From: Paenibacillus alba
GTDB taxonomy: Bacteria > Bacillota > Bacilli > Paenibacillales > NBRC-103111
DNA length: 64,000 nucleotides
Direction of reading: 5' to 3'
NCBI RefSeq assembly: GCF_013204855.1
Contig: NZ_JABMKZ010000012.1
Span: 124,001-188,000 of the forward strand
The notes beneath the pieces were generated by a model that saw only the letters and a program-made list of their open reading frames with translations, was not told where the DNA came from and made no database searches. The position numbers and the translations under genes were made by a program. This document shows, one piece after another, positions 1 through 8,378 of this stretch. How positions within the stretch are numbered: the stretch's first letter is position 1; each line of letters opens with the position of its first letter.

Positions 1-890
1 TCATGAAGGAGTTATTGAAAAGAGGGAACCGTGTAAGGTTGGTGAGTTCCTCGGGAAAAGCGGATGTGCCCTCTGGTGTAGAGATCGTTCAGGCTGACCT
101 GATGAGTGAAAGCGGTGCATTAGCTGCGATCAAGGGAGCGAATAACGTCTTTCAATGCGCAGCTCCGCCGTATCATAAGTGGGAAGGCTTATTTCAGCAG
201 ATGATGGGCCATATTGCGCACGCGGCATCGTATCATCAGGCCAATCTTATTATGGGGGATAACCTGTATATGTATGGAGAAGTGAAAGGGCCTATTCATG
301 AAGGGTTGCCTTATAGAGCCTATACCCGCAAGGGAAAGGTAAGGGCTGAGCTGGCTCGAAATCTGCTCAACCTGCATGATACAGGCACGTTAAAGGTAAC
401 GATTGGCCGAGGATCTGATTTCTACGGTCCACATGCTCGGAATTCCTCGTATGGTGACCGTTTTTTTGGTTCACTGACGAAGGGGAAGGCCGTTTCGCTG
501 TTGGGAAATCCGGATGAATTGCACACGGTCACGTATGTGGAGGATTTCGGGCGAGCACTGGTTATCCTAAGTGAGCATGAGGAGGCTTTCGGCCAAGTGT
601 GGCATGTCCCGCATGCCGAGACTGTGAGCGCCCGCAAATTCACAGAACTAGCCTATGAAGTTGCTGGACACGCTCCGCGTATCGGTACAATGGGTCGCGG
701 GATGCTTCGTTTGGGTGGTCTGTTCATACCCGCGGCGAAAGAAGTTGTGGAGATGCTGTATGCGTTTGAGCAGCCTTTTGTGATGGATTGTACGAAATTC
801 ACGAAGCGCTTTGGTAAGGAAATGGCACCAACACCTCTACGCGCTGCGCTTGAACAGACCATCGCTTGGTATCGTCAGCAGTCCAAATAA
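1..890 (+). CDS. NAD-dependent epimerase/dehydratase family protein, 5'-truncated by the window edge
   Basis: The reading frame is open to the window edge, and the first visible methionine (position 3) sits inside the Rossmann fold. The glycine-rich NAD(P)-binding loop that should precede KELLKRGNRVRLVSSS must lie upstream, so the true start is outside the window. The remainder (about 295 residues) has the layout of atypical or extended SDR sugar-epimerase/dihydroflavonol-reductase-like proteins: an acidic turn (VQADLMS), the N-GANNVFQCAAPP strand, GDNLYMYG, and a substrate domain containing GRGSDFYGP. The substrate cannot be told. The stop is followed after about 130 bp by the ABC exporter gene on the same strand. 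The family call is fairly secure, the reaction is not. Confidence 0.75.
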   Translation, partial: MKELLKRGNRVRLVSSSGKADVPSGVEIVQADLMSESGALAAIKGANNVFQCAAPPYHKWEGLFQQMMGHIAHAASYHQANLIMGDNLYMYGEVKGPIHEGLPYRAYTRKGKVRAELARNLLNLHDTGTLKVTIGRGSDFYGPHARNSSYGDRFFGSLTKGKAVSLLGNPDELHTVTYVEDFGRALVILSEHEEAFGQVWHVPHAETVSARKFTELAYEVAGHAPRIGTMGRGMLRLGGLFIPAAKEVVEMLYAFEQPFVMDCTKFTKRFGKEMAPTPLRAALEQTIAWYRQQSK

Positions 891-1018
891 CCAACTACAC
901 CTGCCGACCGATTCATTTTGTTTATATTCCGTTTAAAATTGATGTGTATGATCAGGTTAAAGAAGTAGAACATACACAGACGGATCATAAGCATCCGATC
1001 GGCAAAGGAGTAGGAGAT

Positions 1019-2809
1019 ATGACTACAACAAGGAAAGAAGAGCTCAGGGGCAAGAGCAACTGGCGCGGGTTCATCCGCTTGCTTCTCCAGACGAATCCCC
1101 CCAAGCTCGTACTCGGCATAGCATTAGGTTTAAGTGTTATTTCAACGTTAGTAGGCTTGGTCATACCATTGTTCACCAAAAATGTCGTGGATAGCTTCTC
1201 CATCGACTCTCTAAACTGGCTGCAGATTAGCGGGATGGCGATTGCTTTCGTAGCCTCAGCAGTTGCCTCCGGGGTATCCGTGTACTTGCTCAATTTAGCA
1301 GGACAGCGTGTAGTAGCAGGAATCAGGGATCGGCTTTGGAAAAAGCTGCTCGTGCTGCCCGTTAGCTATTATGACAATCATCAAACGGGTGATACGATCT
1401 CACGGATGACGAATGATACCGCTGTGATTAAAGGCTTGATTGCCGAGCATATGTCGGGCTTCATTACAGGCATCATTGCCATTATCGGTTCGATCGTAGT
1501 TCTGCTTTATATGGATTGGAAAATGACATTGATCATGTTCAGCGTATTCCCATTAGCTTTCATTATCTTGTTCCCGTTAGGGCGGCAAATGTTCAAAGTA
1601 TCCAAAGGCCTGCAAGCGGAGACCGCCAGTTTCACTTCGGTACTCAATCGAGTATTGTCTGAAATCCGCTTAGTGAAAGCGGCCAATGCGGAACCGGTTG
1701 AGTATAAAGAAGGCAGCACGGGCATTCAGAAGCTTTTCAAATTTGGGCTGAAAGAAGGCCGCATTCAAGCGCTGATGGCGCCGCTCGTTACCTTCGTCAT
1801 GCTGATGCTATTCGTCGTCTTATTCGGCTACGGCGGTATGCGTGTCGCCTCCGGGGCAATTTCTGCCGGTCAACTGGTGGCGTTCATGTTGTATTTGTTC
1901 CAAATTGTTATGCCGATTACCCAAATCACACAGTTCTTCAATCAAGCGCAGAAAGCGATGGGCGCTACGGATACGATCCTGAATGTTCTAGATTATGAAG
2001 AAGAGAATCCACATGCAGGAGCAGCTGTCACGAACGCCTCGCAGTCGCTTCAATTCGATCGGGTGACCTATGGATACAAAGAAGGGGAACCGGTATTGAA
2101 AAATGTCAGCTTCACGATGGAAGCGGGTAAAGTCACGGCTATCGTAGGTCCGAGCGGCAGCGGCAAGACGACGATGTTCTCGTTGTTGGAACGCTTTTAC
2201 TCGCCGCAAAAAGGGGCTATTACCTTAGGTGTAGAAGGCATTGATCAGTTCTCTCTCATATCCTGGCGGAGTCAAATCGGCTATGTGTCCCAAGAGAGCC
2301 CACTGATTGCCGGTACCATTCGGGACAATATTTGCTACGGTTTGCAGCATGAAATCACGATGGAAGAGCTGAAAAGAGCTTCGCAGATGGCCTATGCCGA
2401 TGCTTTTATCGAAGAACTCCCGCAAAAGTATGATACCGAAGTGGGTGAGCGTGGGATCAAGCTGTCAGGTGGTCAAAGACAGCGGATTGCGATTGCACGG
2501 GCTCTGTTGAGAGATCCGAAAATTCTGATGCTGGACGAAGCCACATCGAGTCTGGACAGCAAATCGGAGGTTGTCGTCCAGCAAGCCCTGCAAAACTTGA
2601 TGCAAGGCCGCACCACGTTGGTCATTGCGCACCGCTTGTCCACCGTGGTGGATGCCGACCAAATTATCTTCCTCGACAAGGGTGTCGTCACAGGGAGCGG
2701 GACGCATCAGCAATTGCTGGAGTCTCATGAGATGTACCGCGAATTTGCTACGCAGCAGTTGCAGCTTCAGGAGCAGATGGTTGCGGAGCATGCTCCTAGT
2801 GTATCGTAA
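1019..2809 (+). CDS. ABC transporter, fused permease and ATP-binding half-transporter (BmrA/MsbA-type multidrug exporter)
   Basis: A 596-residue half-transporter: an N-terminal six-helix exporter domain (about residues 25-310) followed by a nucleotide-binding domain. The NBD shows Walker A GPSGSGKTT (about 377), Q-loop region, signature LSGGQRQR (about 482), Walker B ILMLDEATSS (Asp about 506) and switch histidine in IAHRLS. Length and the segment QIVMPITQITQFFNQ resemble the Bacillus homodimeric drug exporter BmrA. I chose ATG 1019 because AAAGGAG lies about 10 nt upstream; a longer frame opens at 866 inside the preceding gene but has no ribosome site and no homologous look. It probably works as a homodimer in the membrane exporting lipophilic compounds; the substrate is unknown. 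A terminator follows directly. Confidence 0.9.
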   Translation: MTTTRKEELRGKSNWRGFIRLLLQTNPPKLVLGIALGLSVISTLVGLVIPLFTKNVVDSFSIDSLNWLQISGMAIAFVASAVASGVSVYLLNLAGQRVVAGIRDRLWKKLLVLPVSYYDNHQTGDTISRMTNDTAVIKGLIAEHMSGFITGIIAIIGSIVVLLYMDWKMTLIMFSVFPLAFIILFPLGRQMFKVSKGLQAETASFTSVLNRVLSEIRLVKAANAEPVEYKEGSTGIQKLFKFGLKEGRIQALMAPLVTFVMLMLFVVLFGYGGMRVASGAISAGQLVAFMLYLFQIVMPITQITQFFNQAQKAMGATDTILNVLDYEEENPHAGAAVTNASQSLQFDRVTYGYKEGEPVLKNVSFTMEAGKVTAIVGPSGSGKTTMFSLLERFYSPQKGAITLGVEGIDQFSLISWRSQIGYVSQESPLIAGTIRDNICYGLQHEITMEELKRASQMAYADAFIEELPQKYDTEVGERGIKLSGGQRQRIAIARALLRDPKILMLDEATSSLDSKSEVVVQQALQNLMQGRTTLVIAHRLSTVVDADQIIFLDKGVVTGSGTHQQLLESHEMYREFATQQLQLQEQMVAEHAPSVS

Positions 2810-2820
2810 CTACCGTTGAA

Positions 2821-2849
2821 GCCGCCTGAATCCTTGGGCGGCTTTTTTC
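2821..2849 (+). terminator. Rho-independent terminator of the ABC exporter
   Basis: GCCGCC and GGCGGC arms around a 10-nt loop, followed by six T, 11 bp after the ABC gene stop. Confidence 0.85.
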
Positions 2850-2945
2850 TTGTGAGTTTGGATCAAGGGGAGAATGCGCAGTGAATACAGAAAAAGATCA
2901 GATCCATGAAATGGGCTCTGATCTTTGTTTTTAAGATATGTAGAA

Positions 2946-3536
2946 TTATTGCTGAATACACCTTCTAATAACATCGGCCAGAGGCTGTTCGTCTCTAACT
3001 GACTTGATAAAAGCCAGAAGAATTTCATCTTTGTGTACTAAAGACCAGTCTAATTTAAACCCAGTATTTAGGGCCAAGCATCGGAGGAACTCTCTCTGAG
3101 CTCGACCGTTACCTTCCCGGAAGGGATGTAAGTGGTTAAGGTCCCCCATAAATAACGCCGCTTTCAAAGAAAAGATCTCAACGTCCAATTCAATTAGGTG
3201 ATTTTCGTCTTTCAACTTGCTGAATATCTCCTTGGCTTGAGGGAGTATATGCTGGGTATAGGCAAAATTAAAGTTGCCCTTACTTATGTCCTCTTCCCGG
3301 ATTTTTCCGGCAAACAAGGGATATACATCATGGAAAAGATAATGATGGATGACCTGTAAGTGTGCGAAGTCAAAAGAACCAGACATGGGCTGCGTAACCA
3401 ATAATGCATTGCGTCTAGTAGTAACTATACTCTCGTATGCCGTTAACTTATGTTGATCCCTTATGTCGGGCTTATTAATTAGAATTTCTGTACCGGGATA
3501 GCAGTACTTAGATTGATTGGAAGCTTTTCTATACAC
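2946..3536 (-). CDS. Fic/DOC family protein (probable AMPylating toxin)
   Basis: A 196-residue Fic-domain protein. The catalytic motif HPFREGNGRAQR is complete at residues 137-148, fitting HxFx(D/E)GNGRxxR: His is the catalytic base, Glu binds Mg and the Arg residues bind the ATP phosphates. The N-terminus (YCYPGTEILINKP) is the form seen in VbhT-like Fic proteins that transfer AMP to target proteins such as gyrase and topoisomerase IV. The protein has no inhibitory helix of its own; that function is supplied by the upstream gene, whose 3' end overlaps this start by 8 bp, so the two are translationally coupled with antitoxin first. The target is unknown. Neighbours are ordinary chromosomal genes, so this looks like a small inserted TA cassette. 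Confidence 0.92.
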   Translation of the reverse strand: MYRKASNQSKYCYPGTEILINKPDIRDQHKLTAYESIVTTRRNALLVTQPMSGSFDFAHLQVIHHYLFHDVYPLFAGKIREEDISKGNFNFAYTQHILPQAKEIFSKLKDENHLIELDVEIFSLKAALFMGDLNHLHPFREGNGRAQREFLRCLALNTGFKLDWSLVHKDEILLAFIKSVRDEQPLADVIRRCIQQ

Positions 3537-3717
3537 CTAAAGCAATTTCGAGCGCACGTTGGAGGAATTCCTCTTCGGATAACTCTCCCCTGAGATTTTG
3601 TAGGATTAGTTCTTCACTGCCTGTAGGTAAAGTTTGTCCTTCTATTTCAAGTGAGGCTTTCGCGTTGCGAAAAGCATAGTCAGTTGTGTCTTCGATCATA
3701 GTGACTACGTTTGGCAT
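3529..3717 (-). CDS. Fic antitoxin, VbhA-like
   Basis: A 62-residue protein upstream of and overlapping the Fic gene. Residues 22-27 read SLEIEG, matching the class I inhibitory motif (S/T)xxxE(G/N); in VbhA the Glu of this motif enters the Fic ATP pocket and blocks productive ATP binding. The C-terminal half (SEELILQNLRGELSEEEFLQRALE) resembles the antitoxin_VbhA domain helices. ATG 3717 has a good GAAGGGG ribosome site about 8 nt upstream. Expected role: bind and neutralise the Fic toxin in the cytoplasm, and perhaps repress its own promoter, which carries a short palindrome. Confidence 0.9.
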   Translation of the reverse strand: MPNVVTMIEDTTDYAFRNAKASLEIEGQTLPTGSEELILQNLRGELSEEEFLQRALEIALGV

Positions 3718-3760
3718 TATTACCCCTTCTTTCCCTAGGAGACAGTATTATTATCTCTAT

Positions 3761-3781
3761 ATTATACCCTAAAACATAGGG
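3761..3781 (-). promoter_or_regulatory. Promoter -10 and adjacent palindrome of the antitoxin-fic operon
   Basis: On the minus strand a perfect TATAAT (3761-3766) lies 44 bp upstream of the antitoxin start. Directly beside it, inside the -10/-35 spacer, is the inverted repeat CCCTA-AAACA-TAGGG (3767-3781). The -35 box is weak. The position suits an operator for autoregulation, which is an inference. Confidence 0.5.
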
Positions 3782-3876
3782 CATTAACACTTCTATTTGC
3801 CAAAAGGGAAGGGACAATCGTACGTCGAATATGTTCATCAACTAGATTGGACTGATACCAGTAGGAGGAATGACGA

Positions 3877-4857
3877 ATGGATAAAGTACGATGGGGAATT
3901 ATCGGCTGCGGCAATGTGACGGAAGTCAAAAGCGGCCCTGCCCTACAGAAGGTGGAAGGCTCTGAGCTTGTAGCCGTAATGCGGCGAGATGCGCATCTTG
4001 CAGAAGATTATGCGAATAGACATGGCGTAGCCAAGTGGTACGACAATGCCGAAGCGCTGGTTCATGATCCAGATGTGGATGCGATATATGTAGCAACACC
4101 CCCGGCTTTTCACCACGAATATGCTTTAATGGCCGCTCGTGCTGGGAAGCCTGTCTATGTCGAGAAGCCAATGGCGAAAAATCATCAGGAATGCTTGGAT
4201 ATGATAGCGGCCTGCGAAGAGGCAGGTGTGCCTTTATTTGTTGCTTATTACCGTAGAGGCTTGCCTAAATTCGTGGAAATTAAGCGGCTGCTGGACAGTG
4301 GTGTGATCGGCGATGTTCGTTTCGTACAGACCACCTATTTGCAGCAGGCTAAGGACAATCAGGGAGAAGTACTGCCTTGGCGGTTGCAGCCAGAGCTATC
4401 CGGGGGCGGGTTGTTTGTTGATTTAGCCAGTCATACGTTGGATATTCTTGATTATTTGTTAGGTCCGATCGGTGAGGTAAAAGGTTTCGCCAAGAATCAG
4501 GCCCAGCGTCATCAAGTAGAAGACATTGTGACTGCGACGTATGCGTTTGAGTCCGGCGTGATGGGGACGGGGATATGGAGCTTCAATACATGTACGCACT
4601 TGGACAAAAACGAGATTGTCGGCAGTCTGGGGAAAATGACGTTTTCCACGTTTAGCGGCGATTTGCGGATTGAGGGCTTGGACGGTCTTATCGAAGAGAA
4701 GATCATACCGAACCCGGCGCATGTGCAGCAGCCGTTAATTACGAAAGTCGTAGAGGAATTGAGAGGACTTGGCAAGAGCCCGAGCACAGGCATAACGGCC
4801 GCGAGGACGAATCGGGTGATGGATGAGCTGTTAAAAGACTTCTATCATATGACATAG
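3877..4857 (+). CDS. Gfo/Idh/MocA family oxidoreductase
   Basis: A 326-residue NAD(P)-dependent sugar or cyclitol dehydrogenase-like protein. The N-terminal Rossmann fold starts at WGIIGCGNVTE; the conserved EKPMAKN motif (about residues 93-99) supplies the catalytic Lys of the family. The C-terminal alpha/beta domain contains the GGGLFVDLASHTLDIL segment with the conserved Asp and His (xxxDxxxH). AGGAGGA lies just before ATG 3877. The gene stands alone between the TA cassette and the ABC importer operon and is followed by an ABC-operon leader, so no pathway can be assigned from context. Such enzymes act on inositol, glucose derivatives, biliverdin and others; the substrate is unknown. Confidence 0.88.
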   Translation: MDKVRWGIIGCGNVTEVKSGPALQKVEGSELVAVMRRDAHLAEDYANRHGVAKWYDNAEALVHDPDVDAIYVATPPAFHHEYALMAARAGKPVYVEKPMAKNHQECLDMIAACEEAGVPLFVAYYRRGLPKFVEIKRLLDSGVIGDVRFVQTTYLQQAKDNQGEVLPWRLQPELSGGGLFVDLASHTLDILDYLLGPIGEVKGFAKNQAQRHQVEDIVTATYAFESGVMGTGIWSFNTCTHLDKNEIVGSLGKMTFSTFSGDLRIEGLDGLIEEKIIPNPAHVQQPLITKVVEELRGLGKSPSTGITAARTNRVMDELLKDFYHMT

Positions 4858-4914
4858 GCGTGATTGCGCTTCCACTAGATGTTTACAAAAAACGTACAAA
4901 TACGGATAAAACGA

Positions 4915-5077
4915 TTGACGGAAACCCTAGACCCAATTAAACTATGGTTAATTGTGATCTATACTTAGGCGCTTCGCAGTCTGGCATCCACGCACTTTGC
5001 TCCGCGAAAGCGTTAAAGTGGTGAGCGGGCGAATTGGCCAAGTCCAACAAATAGGAACGTAGAGAGGGGTAATCAGT
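4915..5077 (+). promoter_or_regulatory. Promoter and structured leader of the ABC importer operon
   Basis: TTGACG (4915-4920), a 17-bp spacer and TAAACT (4938-4943) form a plausible promoter, giving a leader of about 125 nt before the TTG start. The leader can form local stems, for example CACTTT with AAAGTG and CGCTTCG with the CGAAAGCG segment. I looked for a T-box (no AGGGTGG..CCGCG element) and for common riboswitch cores and recognised none. Confidence 0.4.
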
Positions 5078-6136
5078 TTGAAAAAGAAAGCACTCGCGTC
5101 ACTCGTATTATCAGCAGCACTTATGCTTGTAGCAGCAGGTTGTGGGCAAAAGGCGGCTGACAAGACTCCGGCAGCAAGCGCGCCAGCATCAACAGCACCA
5201 GCGGCAACGGCTGCAGCAGGCAAGACTTACAAAATTGCCATTTCGCAAATTGTTGAGCATCCATCCTTGGATGCTACGCGTCAAGGCTTCTTGGCAGCAT
5301 TGAAGGATGCAGGAATCGTGGAAGGAACGAACCTGAAGGTTGATTTCAACAACGCACAGGGCGATCAAACGAACAACTTATCCATTGCTCAAAAAATTGC
5401 CTCCGCAGACAATGATTTGGTACTCGGTATTGCGACACCATCCGCACAAGCGGTTGTGCAGCAAGTGAAGAAAGCTCCGATTCTATTTGCAGCGGTAACT
5501 GATCCGCTTGCAGCGAAAATCGTTAGCAGTGTAGACAAGCCGGGCGGCAACGTATCTGGAGCATCCGATACGAATCCGATGGCGGTTGCTCAGTTAATGG
5601 ATTTCGTGGCTACGAATATGCCGAAGATCAAAACAGTAGGTCTCGTTATCAATGAAGGGGAGCCGAATGCGGTCATCATGGCCAAAAATGCGGAAGATTC
5701 TCTGACCAAACACGGTATTAAATTGGTAAAAGCACCAGTTACGAACACATCGGAAGTTAAGCAAGCTGCTCAATCCCTTGTGGGTCGTGCAGATGCCTTC
5801 TTGATTACGCTCGATAACACGGTTGTTAGCGGCGTAGACGGTATCATTCAAATTGCGAATGACAAGCACATTCCTTTCTTCTCCAGTGATCGTGATACCG
5901 TAGAAAAGGGTGCTTTCGCAACAGTTGGCTTCAAATACTATGACCATGGCTATCAAGTTGGCCAAATGGCTGTAGACATTCTCAAAAACGGTAAGAAACC
6001 GGCAGATATGAAAGTTACTGTGCCTGAGAAGCTGGACCTGATTTTGAACCTGAAAGCAGCGAAAGCCCAAGGGGTTGAAGTGACGGATGCCATGAAAAAT
6101 GCCGTCAAAGATAAAGAGAAAAACATCATTCAGTAA
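5078..6136 (+). CDS. ABC transporter substrate-binding lipoprotein (TrpX/ABC_sub_bind family)
   Basis: A 352-residue exported lipoprotein. The signal peptide MKKKALASLVLSAALMLVAAGC ends at a lipobox (VAAGC), so Cys22 would be lipidated. An Ala/Thr/Pro-rich linker follows, then the periplasmic-binding fold beginning at KTYKIAISQIVEHPSLDA, typical of the ABC_sub_bind family (PF04392-like) that includes streptococcal TrpX. The start is TTG 5078 with GAGAGGGG 7 nt upstream. It is the first gene of a three-gene importer operon; a terminator-like hairpin behind it would keep its level above that of the membrane parts. Substrate is unproven: family members import tryptophan, tyrosine or other small aromatics. 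Confidence 0.88.
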   Translation: MKKKALASLVLSAALMLVAAGCGQKAADKTPAASAPASTAPAATAAAGKTYKIAISQIVEHPSLDATRQGFLAALKDAGIVEGTNLKVDFNNAQGDQTNNLSIAQKIASADNDLVLGIATPSAQAVVQQVKKAPILFAAVTDPLAAKIVSSVDKPGGNVSGASDTNPMAVAQLMDFVATNMPKIKTVGLVINEGEPNAVIMAKNAEDSLTKHGIKLVKAPVTNTSEVKQAAQSLVGRADAFLITLDNTVVSGVDGIIQIANDKHIPFFSSDRDTVEKGAFATVGFKYYDHGYQVGQMAVDILKNGKKPADMKVTVPEKLDLILNLKAAKAQGVEVTDAMKNAVKDKEKNIIQ

Positions 6137-6152
6137 AGTTTAGGACACAAAA

Positions 6153-6186
6153 GGGGTGAACGTCACTTTCGTTCATCTCTTTTTTC
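6153..6186 (+). terminator. Attenuating terminator between binding protein and permease genes
   Basis: GGTGAACG and CGTTCATC arms with a 7-nt loop, followed by TCTTTTTTC. Placed between the first and second genes of one operon, it probably lowers expression of the permease and ATPase rather than ending the operon. Confidence 0.6.
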
Positions 6187-6229
6187 AAGTTGTGAGTTTC
6201 TTTGTTTATGAGTTAGGGAGGTTTTTCAG

Positions 6230-7144
6230 ATGATGGATTCCATGATTGGCGCTGTCGAGCTAGGTTTGCTCTATGCGCTGATGGCACTTGGCGTGTATAT
6301 CACGTTTCGTATTCTCGACTTTCCGGATTTGACGGTGGATGGCAGCTTCACGACGGGCGGTGCGATTGCTGCAATCATGATTTCGAACGGATATTCGCCG
6401 ATACTTGCGTGTGTGGCTGCTTTTGCAGGCGGACTTGCTGCCGGAGCATGCACGGGCTTGCTTCATACGAAGGGGAAAATTAATGGATTGCTGTCAGGCA
6501 TTCTCATGATGATCGCCCTTTATTCCATTAATATGCGGATTATGGGGAAACCGAATATTTCACTGCTGGGAGCCGATACGTTATTCTCGACGATGAAGCC
6601 GATTACGGTCGTGCTTATTATTGTGATCATTTTCAAGCTGCTGTTGGATGCGTTCCTGCATACAGATTTAGGACTGTCTCTGCGAGCAACAGGGGATAAT
6701 GCCCGCATGATCCGCAGTTTTGGCGCGAATACGGATCGAACAACGATTCTGGGTGTCAGTTTATCCAACGGCTTAGTTGCGCTTTCCGGTGCGTTGATTG
6801 CCCAGCAATCAGGTTTTGCCGACATTTCGATGGGGATCGGGATGATCGTTATCGGACTGGCTTCGGTCATTATCGGTGAAGCGATTTTTGGCGCTCGCAC
6901 CGTATTCCAAGCGACGCTGGCTGCGGTACTCGGTTCTATCGTGTACCGTATCGTAGTGGCCTTGGCGCTCCGCGTAGAATGGCTCAAAGCTTCTGATTTG
7001 AAGCTGATCACCGCTATCATCGTTATCATTGCGCTTGTCCTGCCTTCTGTGCAGCGCTCTGTGAAGCAAAAGGCAACAGCCAAACGCCGCTCAGCGGAGC
7101 TCATCGCTCGCGCTGTGCAGCTGAATAAGGGAGGTAAACGCTGA
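6230..7144 (+). CDS. ABC transporter permease (BPD_transp_2 type)
   Basis: A 304-residue integral membrane protein with about eight or nine hydrophobic segments, e.g. near residues 8-28, 42-75, 84-105, 120-140, 180-230 and 258-275. The N-terminal pattern GLLYALMALGVYITFRILDFPDLTVDGSF is characteristic of permeases of the TrpY/ABC_sub_bind systems, which resemble the branched-chain amino acid permease family. AGGGAGG lies 8 nt before ATG 6230. Its stop overlaps the ATPase start (TGATG), so the two are coupled. It would form the channel of the importer in the cytoplasmic membrane. Confidence 0.88.
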   Translation: MMDSMIGAVELGLLYALMALGVYITFRILDFPDLTVDGSFTTGGAIAAIMISNGYSPILACVAAFAGGLAAGACTGLLHTKGKINGLLSGILMMIALYSINMRIMGKPNISLLGADTLFSTMKPITVVLIIVIIFKLLLDAFLHTDLGLSLRATGDNARMIRSFGANTDRTTILGVSLSNGLVALSGALIAQQSGFADISMGIGMIVIGLASVIIGEAIFGARTVFQATLAAVLGSIVYRIVVALALRVEWLKASDLKLITAIIVIIALVLPSVQRSVKQKATAKRRSAELIARAVQLNKGGKR

Positions 7145-7938
7145 TGCTCCAGCTCTCCAATGTTTCCAAGCTTTTCAACCCTGGCTCGGCGGATGAGAAA
7201 ATCGCGCTGATCGGTATTAACTTAAACCTGAAGCCCGGCGACTTCGTGACGGTCATTGGCAGCAATGGCGCCGGTAAGTCGACGCTGATGAACATCATCT
7301 CCGGCGTGATGACGCCGGATGCGGGCGAAGTGCGCATCGGCGGCGAGGTGATTCACCACCTGCCGGAGTACGAGCGCAGCCGCTGGATCGGCCGCGTCTT
7401 TCAAGATCCCATGGCGGGGACCGCTCCTCGAATGACCATCGAGGAGAATCTCGCCATGGCGTATGCCCGCGGCAAGAAGCGCGGGCTGAGCTTCGGCGTC
7501 ACCGCGCGCAAGCGCAAGCTGTTCCTGGAACAGCTTCAGCGCCTCGGAATCGGCCTGGAGGGCCGTCTGCGCGCGAAGGTGGGTCTGCTCTCCGGCGGCG
7601 AGCGTCAAGCCCTCAGCTTGCTCATGGCGACGTTCACCAAGCCGCAGATTCTGCTGCTTGACGAGCACACAGCCGCGCTCGATCCCTCGCGCGCGGAGCT
7701 GATTACCCGATTGACCGAGGACATCGTGCGCGAAATGAAGCTGACCACCTTGATGGTCACGCACAACATGGAGCAGGCGATTCGGCTCGGCAATCGCCTG
7801 ATCATGATGGACAAAGGCCGTATCATCCTCGATGTCAGCGAGGAGCGGAAGAAGGACCTCACCGTGGAGCAACTGCTCGGTGAGTTTGAGAACATTAGCG
7901 GCACTAAGTTAGCGGATGACCGCGTGGTGTTGGGATAA
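7144..7938 (+). CDS. ABC transporter ATP-binding protein of the importer
   Basis: A 264-residue nucleotide-binding subunit: Walker A GSNGAGKST (about residue 39), Q-loop VFQDPM, signature LLSGGERQAL, Walker B ILLLDEHTAALD and switch His in MVTHNMEQ. DEHTA instead of DEATS is usual for this TrpP/YxdL-like group. Start ATG 7144 shares bases with the permease stop. The middle of the gene (about 7300-7720) is clearly richer in GC than the flanks and than the other two genes of the operon, yet the frame is intact. It energises import of the ligand bound by the upstream lipoprotein. Confidence 0.88.
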   Translation: MLQLSNVSKLFNPGSADEKIALIGINLNLKPGDFVTVIGSNGAGKSTLMNIISGVMTPDAGEVRIGGEVIHHLPEYERSRWIGRVFQDPMAGTAPRMTIEENLAMAYARGKKRGLSFGVTARKRKLFLEQLQRLGIGLEGRLRAKVGLLSGGERQALSLLMATFTKPQILLLDEHTAALDPSRAELITRLTEDIVREMKLTTLMVTHNMEQAIRLGNRLIMMDKGRIILDVSEERKKDLTVEQLLGEFENISGTKLADDRVVLG

Positions 7939-7944
7939 AGAACG

Positions 7945-7997
7945 AAAGCCTTTGGCCCAGGGGGGAGAAGTATTCCCTCAGGACCAAAGGCTTTTTG
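7945..7997 (+). terminator. Terminator of the ABC importer operon
   Basis: AAAGCCTTTGGCC and GGACCAAAGGCTTT pair around a purine-rich loop and are followed by a T-run; located just after the ATPase stop. Confidence 0.85.
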
Positions 7998-8061
7998 TTA
8001 ATGGAGTGCGCGCGCAAACCAAGTAGAGGACTTTCATGTCTGTATCCAACGGAGTTACGTG

Positions 8062-8285
8062 CTAAATATTTTGCAAGAAAATAGGAGTTAAAAAAGTCCC
8101 GGAATATATGCTAATCGCAACGATACTTGAAATGATGAGTGTGAATGAGTAACCTGTATTATACAAAAAGCGAATATTCAGCAGTGGAGTTTCTACCGAT
8201 AGTTCTCTCCAAATGAAGAGGAGAAGCAAGACAAAACCAACGAGCATGAAGCCCGTAATCGTCCACTTCCTCCACTCCAGTGATT
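8062..8285 (-). pseudogene. Remnant of an MFS drug transporter (DHA2/EmrB type)
   Basis: Minus-strand translation gives LEWRKWTITGFMLVGF, then FIWRELSVETPLLNIRFLYN, then a hydrophobic segment ending TPIFLQNI and a stop. This is an internal stretch of 14-TM DHA2 transporters (WxE..PLLdLRlF, followed by LFLxPIFLQ). Both ends of the gene are missing: upstream coding similarity stops at about 8285, beside a strong promoter for the opposite strand, and downstream a stop replaces the expected QG continuation. An ATG exists at 8247 but this is a fragment of roughly 70 codons, not a small gene. Confidence 0.7.
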
Positions 8286-8311
8286 GACATCTTTGCCGGA
8301 TTCTCTATAAT
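8284..8311 (+). promoter_or_regulatory. Consensus sigma-A promoter for padR
   Basis: Perfect TTGACA (8284-8289) and perfect TATAAT (8306-8311) with a 16-bp spacer, about 70 bp upstream of the PadR gene. Confidence 0.75.
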
Positions 8312-8345
8312 TTGAATGAAAATCCATCATACTATCTAAGAGTTT

Positions 8346-8365
8346 ATATGTCAATAATGACATAT
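8346..8365 (+). promoter_or_regulatory. Probable PadR operator
   Basis: ATATGTCAATAATGACATAT is a perfect inverted repeat (8-bp arms, 4-bp centre). It contains ATGT-N8-ACAT, the spacing known for PadR-family operators. It sits between the promoter and the ribosome site of the PadR gene, as expected for autorepression. Confidence 0.65.
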
Positions 8366-8378
8366 TGAAGGAGGTCTT

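Noticed and set aside
866-1018. 51-codon N-terminal extension of the ABC exporter
   Set aside because: It overlaps the preceding gene, lacks a ribosome site and is not exporter-like; ATG 1019 follows AAAGGAG.
4915-5077. T-box riboswitch
   Set aside because: The 14-nt T-box core and a specifier loop could not be found.
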